NCBI RefSeq assembly: GCF_001420595.1
Contig: NZ_LJIX01000006.1
Coordinates: 1,925,361 to 1,989,360 of the forward strand
Direction of reading: 5' to 3'
DNA length: 64,000 nt
Source: Cytobacillus solani
GTDB lineage: Bacteria; Bacillota; Bacilli; Bacillales; Cytobacillaceae
Positions 12,701-22,007 of the stretch are shown here, one piece after another. A program made the translations under genes and the position numbers. The stretch's first letter is position 1. Every line of letters starts with the position of its first letter. The notes under the pieces are model-generated. The model did no database searches. It saw only the letters and a program-made list of their open reading frames with translations, and was not told the DNA's origin.

Positions 12701-14025
12701 CGATAGGAACTGTTGCCGATAAAACGGCATTTGGCTATGTAAAAGCGTATCAGCAAGATAACAATCTTCAATTAAGGGGAGCAGAAATTGACAGACTCGC
12801 GTCTGGCTGTACAGGTGTCAAAAGGACGACGGGGCAGCACCCTGGGGGAATCATTGTTGTTCCTGATTACATGGATATTTTTGATTTCTCGCCGATACAA
12901 TTCCCTGCTGATGATAAAAATTCAGAATGGAAGACCACACATTTCGATTTCCATTCCATTCATGACAATCTGCTAAAGCTTGATATACTCGGGCATGATG
13001 ATCCAACAGTGATCCGGATGCTTCAAGATTTAAGTGGAATAGATCCGAAAACAATCCCTACGGATGATCCAGAAGTAATGAAAATATTTAGTGGGACTGA
13101 GTCCTTAGGTGTAACAGAAGAGCAAATCATGTGTAAAACAGGAACGCTTGGCATTCCGGAATTTGGCACGAGATTCGTACGGCAAATGTTAGAGGATACG
13201 AAGCCTACTACTTTTTCAGAGCTTGTGCAAATCTCTGGTCTCTCACACGGTACGGATGTTTGGCTAGGGAATGCACAGGAGCTCATTCATAATAGAATAT
13301 GTACTTTGAGTGAAGTAATTGGCTGCCGTGATGATATAATGGTGTATTTAATCTATCAAGGATTGGAGCCTGCCTTTGCATTTAAAATTATGGAATCTGT
13401 CCGTAAAGGTAAAGGTTTAAGTGATGAGATGGAAGAAGAAATGAGAAAGAATGAAGTGCCGGAATGGTATATTGATTCATGTAAAAAAATCAAATATATG
13501 TTCCCTAAGGCGCATGCCGCTGCATATGTGTTAATGGCCGTTCGGATTGCTTATTTTAAGGTTCATCACCCGCTTCTATATTATGCTGCATATTTTACTG
13601 TTCGTGCAGAGGATTTTGATGTCGATGCAATGGCAAAAGGATCTCAAGCCATTCGCTCATTAATTGACGATATTAATGCAAAAGGGCTGGATGCTTCTAA
13701 TAAGGAAAAGAACCTACTAACCGTGATGGAGCTTGCGCTTGAAATGAGTGAGCGTGGATTTAAATTTAAGAAGGTAGATCTCTATCGATCGAGTGCAAAT
13801 GAATTTATTATTGATGACGGGTCGCTAATCCCACCATTTAATGCGATTCCTGGACTTGGCACAAATGCGGCAATCAACATAGTGAAAGCAAGGGAAGAAG
13901 GCGAATTCCTTTCGAAGGAGGACCTTCAGCAACGCGGAAAGTTGTCAAAAACAATCATTGAGTATCTGGATAACCATGGATGCTTAGAATCATTGCCAGA
14001 ACAAAACCAGCTTTCCTTATTTTAA
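9703..14025 (+). CDS. polC: DNA polymerase III alpha subunit, Gram-positive PolC type
   Basis: Replicative DNA polymerase with built-in 3'-5' proofreading. Order of domains: N-terminal region and OB fold, PHP domain starting at [11 protein letters not shown], a DnaQ-like exonuclease inserted in the PHP domain (DVETTG, then HNASFDMGF and [11 protein letters not shown]), the polymerase palm with [10 protein letters not shown], and a zinc-binding CPEC...CPEC segment. Residues up to the C-terminal NQLSLF (possible beta-clamp contact) match B. subtilis PolC closely. ATG 9703 was chosen because GGGAGAG sits just before it; an in-frame ATG at 9688 has no good ribosome-binding site. The 1440 residues make it full length. 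Confidence 0.96.
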   Translation: MENALGNKERFQLLLQQLNLTDDVIVQQFQQAEINKVVIEKKAKKWHFYFNFEAILPFRYFSLFSTQLEKTFSHIANVSFTIHVNNKQFTDQLVLDYWQYSIQEMEGMAPPLIKLLNEQIPSVHGNKIIISVRNETEGLSIKRKYAGQISHVFETFGFPSLVIDTEISNEAANEEYQKFIEAKEKEDQERGLQALIDMQKKEAEADSQDAAVLQGPLMIGLTIKDDADFRKLIDIVDEERRVAIEGYVFAAETRELRSGRTLLTFKITDYTSSILVKMFSRDKEDAALYQHVQKGMWLKVRGSVQNDTFVRDLVMIGNDINEIKPFQRKDTAPENEKRVELHLHTPMSQMDAVSSVSTLIGQAKKWGHKAIAITDHAVVQSFPEAFGAGKKNDIKILYGVEVNLVDDGVPIAYNSTHRLLSEDTYVVFDVETTGLSAVYDTIIELAAVKIRDGEIIDRFESFANPHHPLSATTINLTGITDDLVENAPEVEEVLKDFHEWTGDAILVAHNASFDMGFLNVGYKKINLGKAPNPVIDTLELARFLYSDMKNHRLNTLAKKFDIELTQHHRAIYDAEATGYLLLKMLKDAAEKGIEYHDQFNDNMGQGNAYQRARPYHCTVLAQTEAGLKNLFKLVSISHLNYFYRVPRIPRSQLQKYREGLLVGSGCDKGEVFEGMMQKSPEEVEETAQFYDYIEVHPKEVYAHLLELELVRNEKALEDIIGKVVQLGEKLGLPVVATGNVHYLNPNDKIYRKILINSQGGANPLNRHKLPDVHFRTTNEMLDAFKFLGAEKAREIVVENTNKIADMIDEIKPIKDDLYTPKIEGADDEMRNMSYNMARSIYGENLPEIVEARLEKELKSIIGHGFAVIYLISHKLVKKSLDDGYLVGSRGSVGSSLVATMTEITEVNPLPPHYVCPECKHSEFFNDGSVGSGYDLPDKDCPECGATYKKDGHDIPFETFLGFKGDKVPDIDLNFSGEYQPRAHNYTKQLFGEDYVYRAGTIGTVADKTAFGYVKAYQQDNNLQLRGAEIDRLASGCTGVKRTTGQHPGGIIVVPDYMDIFDFSPIQFPADDKNSEWKTTHFDFHSIHDNLLKLDILGHDDPTVIRMLQDLSGIDPKTIPTDDPEVMKIFSGTESLGVTEEQIMCKTGTLGIPEFGTRFVRQMLEDTKPTTFSELVQISGLSHGTDVWLGNAQELIHNRICTLSEVIGCRDDIMVYLIYQGLEPAFAFKIMESVRKGKGLSDEMEEEMRKNEVPEWYIDSCKKIKYMFPKAHAAAYVLMAVRIAYFKVHHPLLYYAAYFTVRAEDFDVDAMAKGSQAIRSLIDDINAKGLDASNKEKNLLTVMELALEMSERGFKFKKVDLYRSSANEFIIDDGSLIPPFNAIPGLGTNAAINIVKAREEGEFLSKEDLQQRGKLSKTIIEYLDNHGCLESLPEQNQLSLF

Positions 14026-14079
14026 TTAAAAAGAAGCACAAGAAATCGTTTGAAAACCTTGAAATGACAGCAATTCCAT

Positions 14080-14108
14080 TTGCATAAAAAAATTGGTTAT
14101 GGTATAGT
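14080..14108 (+). promoter_or_regulatory. Sigma-A promoter of the rimP-nusA-infB operon
   Basis: TTGCAT (14080-14085) and TATAGT (14103-14108) are separated by exactly 17 bp, about 155 bases before rimP, leaving a leader of roughly 145 nt that contains a strong hairpin. Confidence 0.7.
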
Positions 14109-14143
14109 TTTAATGGAAATACTATTTATAACTCTCGTAAAAG

Positions 14144-14180
14144 AAGAGTGGGGCAACCCACTCTTTCGTGTTGTGTACGC
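14144..14180 (+). other. Leader hairpin / possible attenuator before rimP
   Basis: AAGAGTGGG (14144-14152) pairs with CCCACTCTT (14157-14165) around a tight GCAA loop. Eight Ts follow only after a further 14-nt segment, so it is either a weak terminator or a structured leader of the nusA operon mRNA. Confidence 0.5.
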
Positions 14181-14261
14181 TTTTTTTTGGTCTAGACCGT
14201 TTGAATCTCTACTAATAAGAAAACAACGCGAGGTTAAGATTGTTGATAAAGGAGGGATATT

Positions 14262-14732
14262 ATGAGCAAAGTGACTGAAACGGTTGAAGAATTAGTCACT
14301 CCTATTTTAGATGAACTCAATTTAGAATTAGTTGATATTGAATACGTAAAAGAAGGAAGAGATTGGTTTCTTCGGATATTTATCGATAAGGAAACAGGTG
14401 TCGACATTGAAGAATGCGGACTCGTCAGTGAACAATTAAGTGCCAAGCTTGATGAAGTTGACCCCATTCCTTACAACTATTTCTTAGAGGTTTCATCACC
14501 GGGAGCTGAACGCCCTCTTAAAAACGAAAAGGATTTTACAAAAGCAATTGGCAAAAATGTTTTTATTAAGACGTATGAGCCCATCGATGGGGAAAAAACA
14601 TTTGAAGGAATTCTTACACAGTTTGATGGTCAAACCGTATCGGTAGAAATCAAAATTAAAACGAGAAAAAAAACTGTGGATATTCCATATGAAAAAGTAG
14701 CCAATGCTCGTTTAGCAGTGGTTTTTTCATAA
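14262..14732 (+). CDS. rimP: Ribosome maturation factor RimP
   Basis: Acts in early assembly of the 30S subunit. The 156-residue length is typical; N-terminal segment with the family sequence [21 protein letters not shown] (residues 20-40 region), then the [11 protein letters not shown] motif, and a C-terminal SH3-like domain. The ATG at 14262 follows AAAGGAGGG (14248-14256). As in B. subtilis (formerly ylxS) it is the first gene of the nusA-infB operon, 71 bases before nusA. Confidence 0.95.
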   Translation: MSKVTETVEELVTPILDELNLELVDIEYVKEGRDWFLRIFIDKETGVDIEECGLVSEQLSAKLDEVDPIPYNYFLEVSSPGAERPLKNEKDFTKAIGKNVFIKTYEPIDGEKTFEGILTQFDGQTVSVEIKIKTRKKTVDIPYEKVANARLAVVFS

Positions 14733-14760
14733 TCAGCTATTAAATCTGGAAGAAAAATAA

Positions 14761-14781
14761 TGTCTAGCGCTTACGCTTTTC
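14761..14781 (+). repeat. Internally deleted mini-copy of the dispersed repeat
   Basis: The sequence TGTCTAGCGCTTACGCTTTT joins the 5' end (TGTCTAG) directly to the 3' end (GCGCTTxCGCTTTT) of the intergenic repeat seen at 3316, 5060, 29886 and 34151. It lies in the rimP-nusA gap, just before the nusA ribosome-binding site. Confidence 0.55.
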
Positions 14782-14803
14782 TAATAAGGGGGATAAATGT
14801 TTC

Positions 14804-15931
14804 ATGAGCAGTGAATTGTTGGATGCTCTGACCTTGCTTGAGAAAGAAAAAGGGATTTCACGAGAAGTGATTATTGAGGCAATTGAGGCAGCACTTGTTT
14901 CTGCATACAGAAGAAATTTTAATCAAGCTCAGAACGTTCGAATAGATTTAAATCTTGGCAGTGGTATGATGAGGGTCTTTGCGCGTAAAGAAGTGGTTGA
15001 TGAAGTATTTGATCCTAGACTTGAAATTTCGATTGAAGATGCCCGTAAATTGAATCCTAATTACCAAATAGAAGACATCGTAGAATTAGAAGTGACACCG
15101 AAGGATTTTGGCCGAATTGCGGCACAGACAGCAAAACAAGTTGTTACACAGCGTGTGAGAGAGGCAGAAAGAGGAATTATCTATTCTGAATTTATTGACC
15201 GTGAAGAAGATATTATGACTGGAATTGTTCAACGGCAAGATTCCAAATTTATTTACGTTAGCCTTGGAAAAATCGAAGCAATTCTTCCTGCTAATGAACA
15301 AATGCCTAATGAACATTACAAACCTCATGATCGTATTAAAGTATTTATTACGAAGGTTGAAAAGACAACAAAAGGTCCGCAAATATTTGTATCAAGAACA
15401 CATCCTGGACTTTTGAAAAGACTTTTTGAAATTGAAGTTCCAGAAATTTATGATGGAACAGTTGAAATTAAATCAGTTGCACGTGAAGCAGGCGATCGTT
15501 CGAAAATATCTGTCCATTCTGATAATGAAGAGGTAGATCCAGTAGGCTCATGTGTTGGACCAAAAGGTACAAGGGTTCAAGCCGTTGTCAATGAGCTTAA
15601 AGGGGAAAAAATTGATATTGTCAAATGGTCGCAGGATCCGGTTGTTTTCGTAGCGAATGCTTTAAGCCCATCAAAAGTATTAGATGTTATTGTGAATGAG
15701 GAAGATAAAGCAACAACCGTCATCGTTCCTGATTATCAACTCTCACTTGCAATTGGGAAACGCGGTCAGAATGCACGTTTAGCAGCAAAACTGACAGGCT
15801 GGAAAATTGATATTAAATCAGAGACGGATGCAAGAGAGTCTGGCATTTATCCAAGAGAAGAAACATTATTAAATTACGATGATAATGATTTCGGGGATGA
15901 AGATTTTGATCTATCGGATGATATGGAATAA
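14804..15931 (+). CDS. nusA: Transcription termination/antitermination factor NusA
   Basis: RNA polymerase-associated factor that stimulates pausing and intrinsic termination. It has an N-terminal RNAP-binding domain (from residue 1), an S1 domain (about 135-200, GIVQRQDSKFIYVSLGKIEAILP), then two KH domains (VGPKGTRVQAV near 250 and AIGKRGQNARLAAKL near 320) and a short acidic tail. The 375 residues and lack of acidic repeats at the C-terminus fit the Firmicute form. ATG 14804 follows AAGGGGG (14787-14793). The tail ends 9 bases before rnpM. Confidence 0.97.
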   Translation: MSSELLDALTLLEKEKGISREVIIEAIEAALVSAYRRNFNQAQNVRIDLNLGSGMMRVFARKEVVDEVFDPRLEISIEDARKLNPNYQIEDIVELEVTPKDFGRIAAQTAKQVVTQRVREAERGIIYSEFIDREEDIMTGIVQRQDSKFIYVSLGKIEAILPANEQMPNEHYKPHDRIKVFITKVEKTTKGPQIFVSRTHPGLLKRLFEIEVPEIYDGTVEIKSVAREAGDRSKISVHSDNEEVDPVGSCVGPKGTRVQAVVNELKGEKIDIVKWSQDPVVFVANALSPSKVLDVIVNEEDKATTVIVPDYQLSLAIGKRGQNARLAAKLTGWKIDIKSETDARESGIYPREETLLNYDDNDFGDEDFDLSDDME

Positions 15932-15940
15932 CAGAGGTGA

Positions 15941-16222
15941 ATGAGCGTGAACAATCGTAAAAAAGTTCCCATGCGTAAATGTGTCGCAACCGGTGAAATG
16001 AGACCGAAAAAAGAACTCGTTCGCATCGTTCGCTCAAAAGAAGGAGAAGTATCGGTCGATCTAACCGGGAAAAAATCCGGGCGTGGTGCTTATCTTTCAA
16101 AAGAGGAAGAAGCAGTGATGCTTGCAAAGAAGAAAAATGTATTAGCCAATCATTTAGAAGTGAAAATAGAGGAGTCTATTTATGATGAACTTCTTGAGCT
16201 AATAGAGAAAGAGAAACGATAA
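15941..16222 (+). CDS. rnpM: YlxR family RNA-binding protein (RNase P modulator RnpM)
   Basis: Small basic protein of 93 residues with the YlxR/DUF448 signature: [20 protein letters not shown] near the start and [13 protein letters not shown] in the middle, forming an RNA-binding cleft. In B. subtilis the homologue YlxR was reported to bind the RNase P RNA and reduce its activity (now RnpM). ATG at 15941, with AGAGGTG immediately upstream. It sits in its invariant place between nusA and ylxQ. Confidence 0.92.
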   Translation: MSVNNRKKVPMRKCVATGEMRPKKELVRIVRSKEGEVSVDLTGKKSGRGAYLSKEEEAVMLAKKKNVLANHLEVKIEESIYDELLELIEKEKR

Positions 16223-16227
16223 TCCAT

Positions 16228-16530
16228 ATGAGTATAAATCAATGGATGTCATTGCTTGGCTTAGCAAATCGGGCACGGAAAGTTACTTCGGGTGAAGAAC
16301 TTACTATCAAAGAAATTAGAAACGGTAAAGCGAAGCTCATATTGCTATCTGCAGACGCTTCTATTAACACAGCAAAAAAAGTGACAGATAAGTGTAAATC
16401 CTATCATGTACCATACAAGCTTGTTGAGAATCGGGAGATACTTGGTCATGCGATCGGAAAAGAAGCCCGTGTTGTCGTAGCGGTATTAGATGATGGATTT
16501 GCCAAAAAGCTGAAGTCGTTGCTCGATTAA
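16228..16530 (+). CDS. ylxQ: L7Ae/L30e-family RNA-binding protein YlxQ
   Basis: A 100-residue protein of the L7Ae/L30e/S12e/Gadd45 family, whose members bind kink-turn RNA. The family core is seen in [16 protein letters not shown] at the N-terminus and AKKVTDKC and [13 protein letters not shown] later. Called YlxQ (RplGA) in B. subtilis; its cellular role is not firmly settled. The start ATG 16228 comes only five bases after the rnpM stop and lacks a clear ribosome-binding site, so translation is probably coupled to rnpM. Confidence 0.92.
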   Translation: MSINQWMSLLGLANRARKVTSGEELTIKEIRNGKAKLILLSADASINTAKKVTDKCKSYHVPYKLVENREILGHAIGKEARVVVAVLDDGFAKKLKSLLD

Positions 16531-16549
16531 TTCCAGCGGGGGTGAAAGT

Positions 16550-18775
16550 ATGAGTAAAATGCGCGTTTACGAATATGCAAAAAAACAAAATGTTTCAAGT
16601 AAAGATGTCATAACGAAATTAAAAGATATGAATATTGAGGTTTCTAATCATATGACAACAATTGAAGCGGCTGCCGTTCAAAAATTGGACGGAATCTATG
16701 GCAAGAAGGAAGAGAAGCAACCTCAAATGCAGAATAAACAATCAAACACACAACAGAAACCACAGCAAAATGGACAAGTGAAAACGAATAATTCTGCAGA
16801 TAATGGAAATCATTCATCTGCAAACAAAGGTACTTCTTCTAAGCCAGCAGCAAAAATGGCAGGCCAGGGTAACCAATCGAGAGAAAATAAACCTTTCAAT
16901 AAAAATAATAACAATCAAAGAGGCAACAACTTTAACAACAATAATAGAAATAAAAACAAAAATAATAAAGGCAAGCAGCAGCAAGCACCTGTTACACCTG
17001 CTCCTAAGAAGGTTAAGGAATTACCAGCAAAAATTACCTTTACTGAATCCTTGACTGTTGCCGAGCTAGCGAAAAAGCTGTACCGTGAACCATCCGAAAT
17101 AATTAAAAAGTTATTTATGCTTGGTGTGATGGCGACAATCAATCAGGATCTAGATAAAGATGCGATTGAATTAATTGCTAGTGAGTATGGGGTAGAAGTT
17201 GAAGAAGAAGTAATTATTGATACAACAGATTTAGAAGTGTATTTCACTAATGATGATGATGGAGATTTAGTGGAACGTCCTGCTGTTGTAACAATCATGG
17301 GACACGTAGATCACGGGAAAACAACAACATTGGATTCCATTCGTAATACAAAGGTAACTGCTGGTGAAGCTGGAGGAATTACCCAGCATATTGGTGCTTA
17401 TCAAGTTGAAGAAAATGGAAAGAAGATTACATTTTTAGATACTCCGGGACATGCTGCGTTTACAACCATGCGTGCTCGTGGTGCTCAAGTGACCGATATT
17501 ACCATTCTTGTCGTTGCAGCGGATGACGGGGTAATGCCGCAGACAATTGAAGCAATCAACCATGCAAAAGCTGCAGAAGTACCAATTATTGTAGCGGTTA
17601 ATAAAATGGATAAAGAAGCAGCAAATCCTGACAGAGTGATGCAAGAATTGACTGAATATGGATTAGTTCCCGAAGCTTGGGGCGGGGATACTATTTTTGT
17701 ACCTATAGCTGCCTTAAAAGGGGAAGGTATTGATAACCTGCTTGAAATGATTCTGCTAGTTAGCGAAGTAGAAGAATACAAAGCGAATCCAAATCGTAAC
17801 GCTGTAGGTACGGTTATTGAAGCTCAATTAGATAAAGGCCGCGGTTCAGTTGCAACCCTGCTTGTTCAAAATGGAACATTAAAAGTGGGAGATCCAATTG
17901 TTGTAGGGAATACTTTCGGACGTGTTCGTGCGATGGTCAATGATTTAGGCCGTCGTGTGAAGACAGCCGGTCCTTCGACTCCTGTTGAAATTACTGGGCT
18001 TAATGAAGTTCCGCAAGCTGGAGATCGCTTCGTTGTATTAGATGATGAGAAAACAGCTCGTCAAGTTGGTGAGTCACGTGCACAACAAGCATTACAAGCA
18101 CAGCGTAGTGAAAAAACGCGTGTAAGCTTAGATAACCTGTTTGAACATATGAAACAAGGGGAAATGAAAGAGCTTAATCTTGTTGTGAAGGCAGACGTAC
18201 AAGGATCTGCAGAAGCATTAACAACAGCATTACAGAAAATTGATGTAGAAGGCGTAAATGTACGTATTCTGCATACCGGTGCGGGTGCAATTAATGAGTC
18301 TGATATTACCCTTGCCGCTGCTTTTAATGCGATTGTCATCGGGTTCAATGTTCGCCCTGATATTAATGCGAAACGTGCAGCTGATACAGAAGGTGTAGAA
18401 ATCCGTTTACACCGCATTATCTATAAAGTTATCGAAGAAATTGAATTGGCTATGAAAGGAATGCTTGATCCAGAATTTGAAGAGAAAATTATTGGCCAAG
18501 CAGAAGTTCGTCAAACGTTCAAAGTATCAAAAGTTGGTACTATTGCAGGATCCTATGTTATCGACGGGAAAATTACCCGTGACAGTGGCATCCGTCTAAT
18601 TAGAGATGGCATTGTAGTCTTTGAAGGGGAAATTGATGCATTAAAACGTTTTAAAGATGACGCGAAGGAAGTAAACCAAGGCTATGAATGTGGTGTAACC
18701 ATTAAAAACTTTAATGATGTAAAAGAAGGAGACATTATTGAAGCGTTTATTATGCAGGAGATTGAGCGTAAATGA
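16550..18775 (+). CDS. infB: Translation initiation factor IF-2
   Basis: GTPase that brings fMet-tRNA to the 30S subunit and promotes subunit joining. An N-terminal IF2N segment (residues 1-50) is followed by a long Asn/Gln/Lys-rich low-complexity linker (about 58-150), a second IF2N domain, and the G domain with GHVDHGKT (251-258), DTPGHAAF and NKMDK. Domains II-IV follow, ending in the fMet-tRNA-binding C2 region. The 741 residues are slightly longer than the 716 of B. subtilis, mostly because of the linker. The stop overlaps ylxP by four bases (ATGA). Confidence 0.97.
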   Translation: MSKMRVYEYAKKQNVSSKDVITKLKDMNIEVSNHMTTIEAAAVQKLDGIYGKKEEKQPQMQNKQSNTQQKPQQNGQVKTNNSADNGNHSSANKGTSSKPAAKMAGQGNQSRENKPFNKNNNNQRGNNFNNNNRNKNKNNKGKQQQAPVTPAPKKVKELPAKITFTESLTVAELAKKLYREPSEIIKKLFMLGVMATINQDLDKDAIELIASEYGVEVEEEVIIDTTDLEVYFTNDDDGDLVERPAVVTIMGHVDHGKTTTLDSIRNTKVTAGEAGGITQHIGAYQVEENGKKITFLDTPGHAAFTTMRARGAQVTDITILVVAADDGVMPQTIEAINHAKAAEVPIIVAVNKMDKEAANPDRVMQELTEYGLVPEAWGGDTIFVPIAALKGEGIDNLLEMILLVSEVEEYKANPNRNAVGTVIEAQLDKGRGSVATLLVQNGTLKVGDPIVVGNTFGRVRAMVNDLGRRVKTAGPSTPVEITGLNEVPQAGDRFVVLDDEKTARQVGESRAQQALQAQRSEKTRVSLDNLFEHMKQGEMKELNLVVKADVQGSAEALTTALQKIDVEGVNVRILHTGAGAINESDITLAAAFNAIVIGFNVRPDINAKRAADTEGVEIRLHRIIYKVIEEIELAMKGMLDPEFEEKIIGQAEVRQTFKVSKVGTIAGSYVIDGKITRDSGIRLIRDGIVVFEGEIDALKRFKDDAKEVNQGYECGVTIKNFNDVKEGDIIEAFIMQEIERK

Positions 18776-19053
18776 TCATTGGCTTAGCAGCCTGTGAATG
18801 TATCATTTATGATGCACATTCTTTGAAAGAAAAACGAGCAGTTTTGCTGCGTATTCTCACCCGATTGAAGCAGAAATTTAATATTTCTGTTTCAGAGGTG
18901 GATTTTCAGGATGTGTGGCAACGGACAAAAATAGCGATCGTTGCCGTCTCCTCCTCTAAGGTAACAACGGAACATGAATTACAGAATGCCCTTACGTTCA
19001 TTGATTCTTTTCCGGAAATCGAACGGACAATAACAGACATTGAGTGGCTTTAA
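18772..19053 (+). CDS. ylxP: YlxP-like protein (DUF503)
   Basis: A 93-residue protein of the DUF503 family with the typical start [20 protein letters not shown] and the middle segment [21 protein letters not shown]. Its function has not been established; its fixed place between infB and rbfA in Firmicutes points to a role in ribosome or translation biology. It starts at an ATG overlapping the infB stop codon (ATGA), so it is translationally coupled. Confidence 0.9.
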   Translation: MIIGLAACECIIYDAHSLKEKRAVLLRILTRLKQKFNISVSEVDFQDVWQRTKIAIVAVSSSKVTTEHELQNALTFIDSFPEIERTITDIEWL

Positions 19054-19069
19054 GAAGAGGTGAATATAA

Positions 19070-19435
19070 ATGAGCCTTAGAGCAAATAAAGTTGGAGAAC
19101 AAATGAAAAAGGAATTAGGCGAAATAATTGGCCGAAAAATTAAAGACCCTCGGGTAGGGTTTGTGACAGTAACTGATGTTCAGGTTACTGGAGATCTCCA
19201 ACAAGCAACCGTATTTATTTCAGTTCTCGGTGATGATGAGCAAAAGGAAAACACGCTTAAAGGCTTAGCGAAAGCAAAGGGCTTTATTCGTTCAGAAATT
19301 GGACAGCGTATCCGCTTGCGAAAAACACCTGAAATTTTCTTTGAATTCGATGAATCTATTGATTATGGTAATCGAATTGATACATTGCTCCATCAAATTC
19401 ATGATGAAGAGCGTTCGAAAGAGAATGAGGATTGA
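19070..19435 (+). CDS. rbfA: Ribosome-binding factor A
   Basis: Needed for 16S rRNA 5'-end maturation and late 30S assembly, with a KH-like fold. At 121 residues it is the usual length; visible family blocks are the N-terminal [38 protein letters not shown] and the [17 protein letters not shown] segment near the C-terminus. ATG 19070 follows AAGAGGTG. A terminator hairpin lies directly downstream, before truB. Confidence 0.96.
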   Translation: MSLRANKVGEQMKKELGEIIGRKIKDPRVGFVTVTDVQVTGDLQQATVFISVLGDDEQKENTLKGLAKAKGFIRSEIGQRIRLRKTPEIFFEFDESIDYGNRIDTLLHQIHDEERSKENED

Positions 19436-19453
19436 AAGTGAGTAACTACTTTT

Positions 19454-19485
19454 AATGGATAGACATTCGTCTATCCATTTTTTTG
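19454..19485 (+). terminator. Intrinsic terminator between rbfA and truB
   Basis: AATGGATAGA (19454-19463) pairs with TCTATCCATT (19470-19479), then TTTTTTG. It ends about 25 bases before truB, so truB must depend on read-through or a nearby promoter. Confidence 0.85.
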
Positions 19486-19510
19486 AATAAAAATGAATGG
19501 AGGTATCGGT

Positions 19511-20446
19511 TTGGAAGGAATATTGCCTTTACTTAAACCAAAAGGATTGACTTCTCATGATTGTGTATTTAAGTTGCGCAAAATCTTAAAAATGAAACGA
19601 ATTGGTCATACAGGAACTCTTGACCCCGATGTGACAGGGGTTCTTCCGATTTGTTTAGGAAGAGCGACTAAAGTGGCTGAATACATAACAGATGCTGGAA
19701 AGTCATATGAGGGAGAGGTTACAATTGGCTTTTCAACAACGACAGAGGATGCTTCCGGTGATATTGTAGAAAAAATAAAAGTGAAAGAATCTTTTTCAAG
19801 AGAAAAGATATTAGCTGTTTTAAAGACATTGACTGGAGAAATTACACAAACGCCACCGATGTACTCTGCTGTAAAAGTGAATGGGAAGCGCCTTTATGAA
19901 TATGCAAGACAAGGAATAGAAATTGAGAGGCCTTCAAGATCTGTCATGATTTATTCCATAGAACTCCTGGACGAGCGAACAACTTTTACCGGGGATCCGA
20001 TACGCTTCCGCTTTCGTGTTTCTTGCAGCAAAGGAACATACATCCGGACGTTAGCTGTGATGATTGGCGATGAACTCGGCCTTCCTGCACATATGTCTGA
20101 GCTTGTTCGGATTCAGTCTGCATCTTTTGCCATTTCTGATTGCTTATCATTAGAAGATATTGAAAGAGAAGTAGAGACTGGGACTCTTTCTGAAAAGATC
20201 TATCCATTAGAAACAGCCCTTTCTCATTTGCCGAAATATAGGATAAATGATACAGTAGCTAAGAAAGTAAAAAACGGGGCTGTTTTAAACATTCCTGAGC
20301 AATTAAAAGACACAAAGGGGCCAATTGTGCTTGAAACAGGAGAAGGCATGGCACTAGCAATATACGAACATCATCCCCAAAAGCAAGGTGTGATGAAGCC
20401 GGCTAAAGTTTTAAGAAATGAATCACAAGAAGAAGGCTCTAAATAG
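19511..20446 (+). CDS. truB: tRNA pseudouridine(55) synthase
   Basis: Makes pseudouridine 55 in the T-loop of tRNAs. The N-terminal segment LPLLKPKGLTSHD, the catalytic block RIGHTGTLDPDVTGVLPICLG with the nucleophilic Asp, PPMYSAVKVNGKRLYEYAR and CSKGTYIRTLA are all present. The start was set to TTG 19511 because GGAGG (19498-19502) lies 8 bases before it; an in-frame ATG at 19493 would place this ribosome-binding site inside the coding region. This gives 311 residues, matching relatives. It is followed 18 bases later by ribF. Confidence 0.94.
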   Translation: MEGILPLLKPKGLTSHDCVFKLRKILKMKRIGHTGTLDPDVTGVLPICLGRATKVAEYITDAGKSYEGEVTIGFSTTTEDASGDIVEKIKVKESFSREKILAVLKTLTGEITQTPPMYSAVKVNGKRLYEYARQGIEIERPSRSVMIYSIELLDERTTFTGDPIRFRFRVSCSKGTYIRTLAVMIGDELGLPAHMSELVRIQSASFAISDCLSLEDIEREVETGTLSEKIYPLETALSHLPKYRINDTVAKKVKNGAVLNIPEQLKDTKGPIVLETGEGMALAIYEHHPQKQGVMKPAKVLRNESQEEGSK

Positions 20447-20464
20447 AAAAAAGGTGAACGATCA

Positions 20465-21415
20465 ATGGAAGTTATATCAATCGAACATCCACATCAACTA
20501 GAAAAAATAGATTTTCCTGAATTAGTTATAGCACTTGGATATTTTGATGGCGTCCACTTAGGACATCAAGAAGTGATCTTCCAAGCAAAAAAAATGGCGA
20601 TGGAAAAAGGAATGAAGAGTGCAGTAATGACCTTTGATCCTCATCCGTCCGTTGTTCTAGGAAAAAGCGTCAAGCATATTGAATATATTACGCCACTTAA
20701 AGCCAAGATGCAGCTGCTTATAGAATTAGGCATCGATTACTTATTTGTTGTCCATTTTTCTAAGGATTTTGCTCATTTATTGCCGCAAGAGTTTGTCGAT
20801 CAATATATAATTGGGCTTAATGTCCAGCATGTAGTTGCAGGATTCGACTATTCCTATGGCAGAATGGGAAAGGGGACAATGGAAACATTGCCATTTCATT
20901 CACGGGATCAATTTAGTTATACAGTTGTTCCTAAACTGACAAATAATAATGAAAAGGTCAGTTCCACATTAATTCGTTCCTTGCTTCGCGAAGGGAAAAT
21001 GGAAGAATTGCCTCAGCTGTTAGGCAGAAATTATCAAACAACAGGCATTGTCATTCATGGGGACAAGCGTGGCCGTACAATTGGTTTTCCAACTGCAAAT
21101 ATACAATTAACAGGCGATTATATCATCCCTCCACTCGGAGTTTATTGTGTTCGTTTTTTTGTAAATGGCAATTGGCATGAAGGGGTATGCAATGTCGGTC
21201 ATAAACCAACATTTAAAAATCAGACAGTTGGTCTTCCATCAATTGAAGTCCATATTTTTGATTTCGACCAAGAGATATACGGTCAAGAGGCTACAATTGA
21301 ATGGCATTTGCATTTAAGGAAAGAGCAAAAATTCTCTGGTGTGGATGAACTTGTGGCACAAATTGAGGAAGATAAACAAAATGCTCTGCATTACTTTGAA
21401 AAAAACAAGGTTTAG
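20465..21415 (+). CDS. ribF: Bifunctional riboflavin kinase / FAD synthetase
   Basis: Converts riboflavin to FMN and FMN to FAD. The N-terminal adenylyltransferase domain has the nucleotide-binding motif GYFDGVHLGHQEVI (residues 26-39) and later VVAGFDYSYGR. The C-terminal kinase domain has GDKRGRTIGFPTANIQL (about 199-215). The 316-residue length is standard (B. subtilis RibC). The start ATG 20465 follows AAAGGTG. Its terminator overlaps the stop codon region and the rpsO promoter begins within that terminator's T-run. Confidence 0.96.
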   Translation: MEVISIEHPHQLEKIDFPELVIALGYFDGVHLGHQEVIFQAKKMAMEKGMKSAVMTFDPHPSVVLGKSVKHIEYITPLKAKMQLLIELGIDYLFVVHFSKDFAHLLPQEFVDQYIIGLNVQHVVAGFDYSYGRMGKGTMETLPFHSRDQFSYTVVPKLTNNNEKVSSTLIRSLLREGKMEELPQLLGRNYQTTGIVIHGDKRGRTIGFPTANIQLTGDYIIPPLGVYCVRFFVNGNWHEGVCNVGHKPTFKNQTVGLPSIEVHIFDFDQEIYGQEATIEWHLHLRKEQKFSGVDELVAQIEEDKQNALHYFEKNKV

Positions 21416-21427
21416 CCTTGCTTTTTG
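21403..21427 (+). terminator. Terminator overlapping the ribF stop codon
   Basis: CAAGG (21406-21410) pairs with CCTTG (21416-21420), extended by flanking A/T pairs, followed by CTTTTTG. The loop contains the ribF TAG stop. The stem is short. Confidence 0.55.
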
Positions 21428-21452
21428 TCATAAAAAGTTGTATTCTTATAAA
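21425..21452 (+). promoter_or_regulatory. Putative rpsO promoter
   Basis: TTGTCA (21425-21430) and TATAAA (21447-21452) with a 16-bp spacer. The -35 box begins in the T-run of the ribF terminator. Confidence 0.6.
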
Positions 21453-21454
21453 CG

Positions 21455-21807
<353 letters not shown>

Positions 21808-21811
21808 TTAG

Positions 21812-21839
21812 AAAAGCGGGATTTATCCCGCTTTTTTAT
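21812..21839 (+). terminator. Intrinsic terminator after rpsO
   Basis: AAAAGCGGGA pairs with TCCCGCTTTT around a TTTA loop, directly followed by TTTATT. Confidence 0.9.
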
Positions 21840-21931
21840 TAGCTTTAAAAAGAACACATGTTTACATACATAAACGAGCATTTTAACTAGTGGAAAAAGT
21901 GTACATACTATGAATGCGTATGATTTCATAC

Positions 21932-21958
21932 TTAACATGTTTATTTTCATTTTATAAT
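21932..21958 (+). promoter_or_regulatory. Possible pnp promoter
   Basis: TATAAT (21953-21958) with TTAACA (21932-21937) at 15-bp spacing, about 50 bases before pnp. Spacing is shorter than ideal. Confidence 0.4.
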
Positions 21959-22007
21959 AGTAAGGGTGTACAGCCTTTAAAGTATACGATAGAGAGGGGT
22001 TACGAAA

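Noticed and set aside
12484-12771. 95-codon open frame on the minus strand within polC
   Set aside because: It lies wholly inside the strongly conserved polC coding sequence, has no ribosome-binding site and no recognisable protein family; it is an antisense shadow.
14080-14265. 61-codon open frame before rimP
   Set aside because: It covers the predicted promoter, the leader hairpin and the rimP ribosome-binding site, and resembles no protein; non-coding leader is the better reading.
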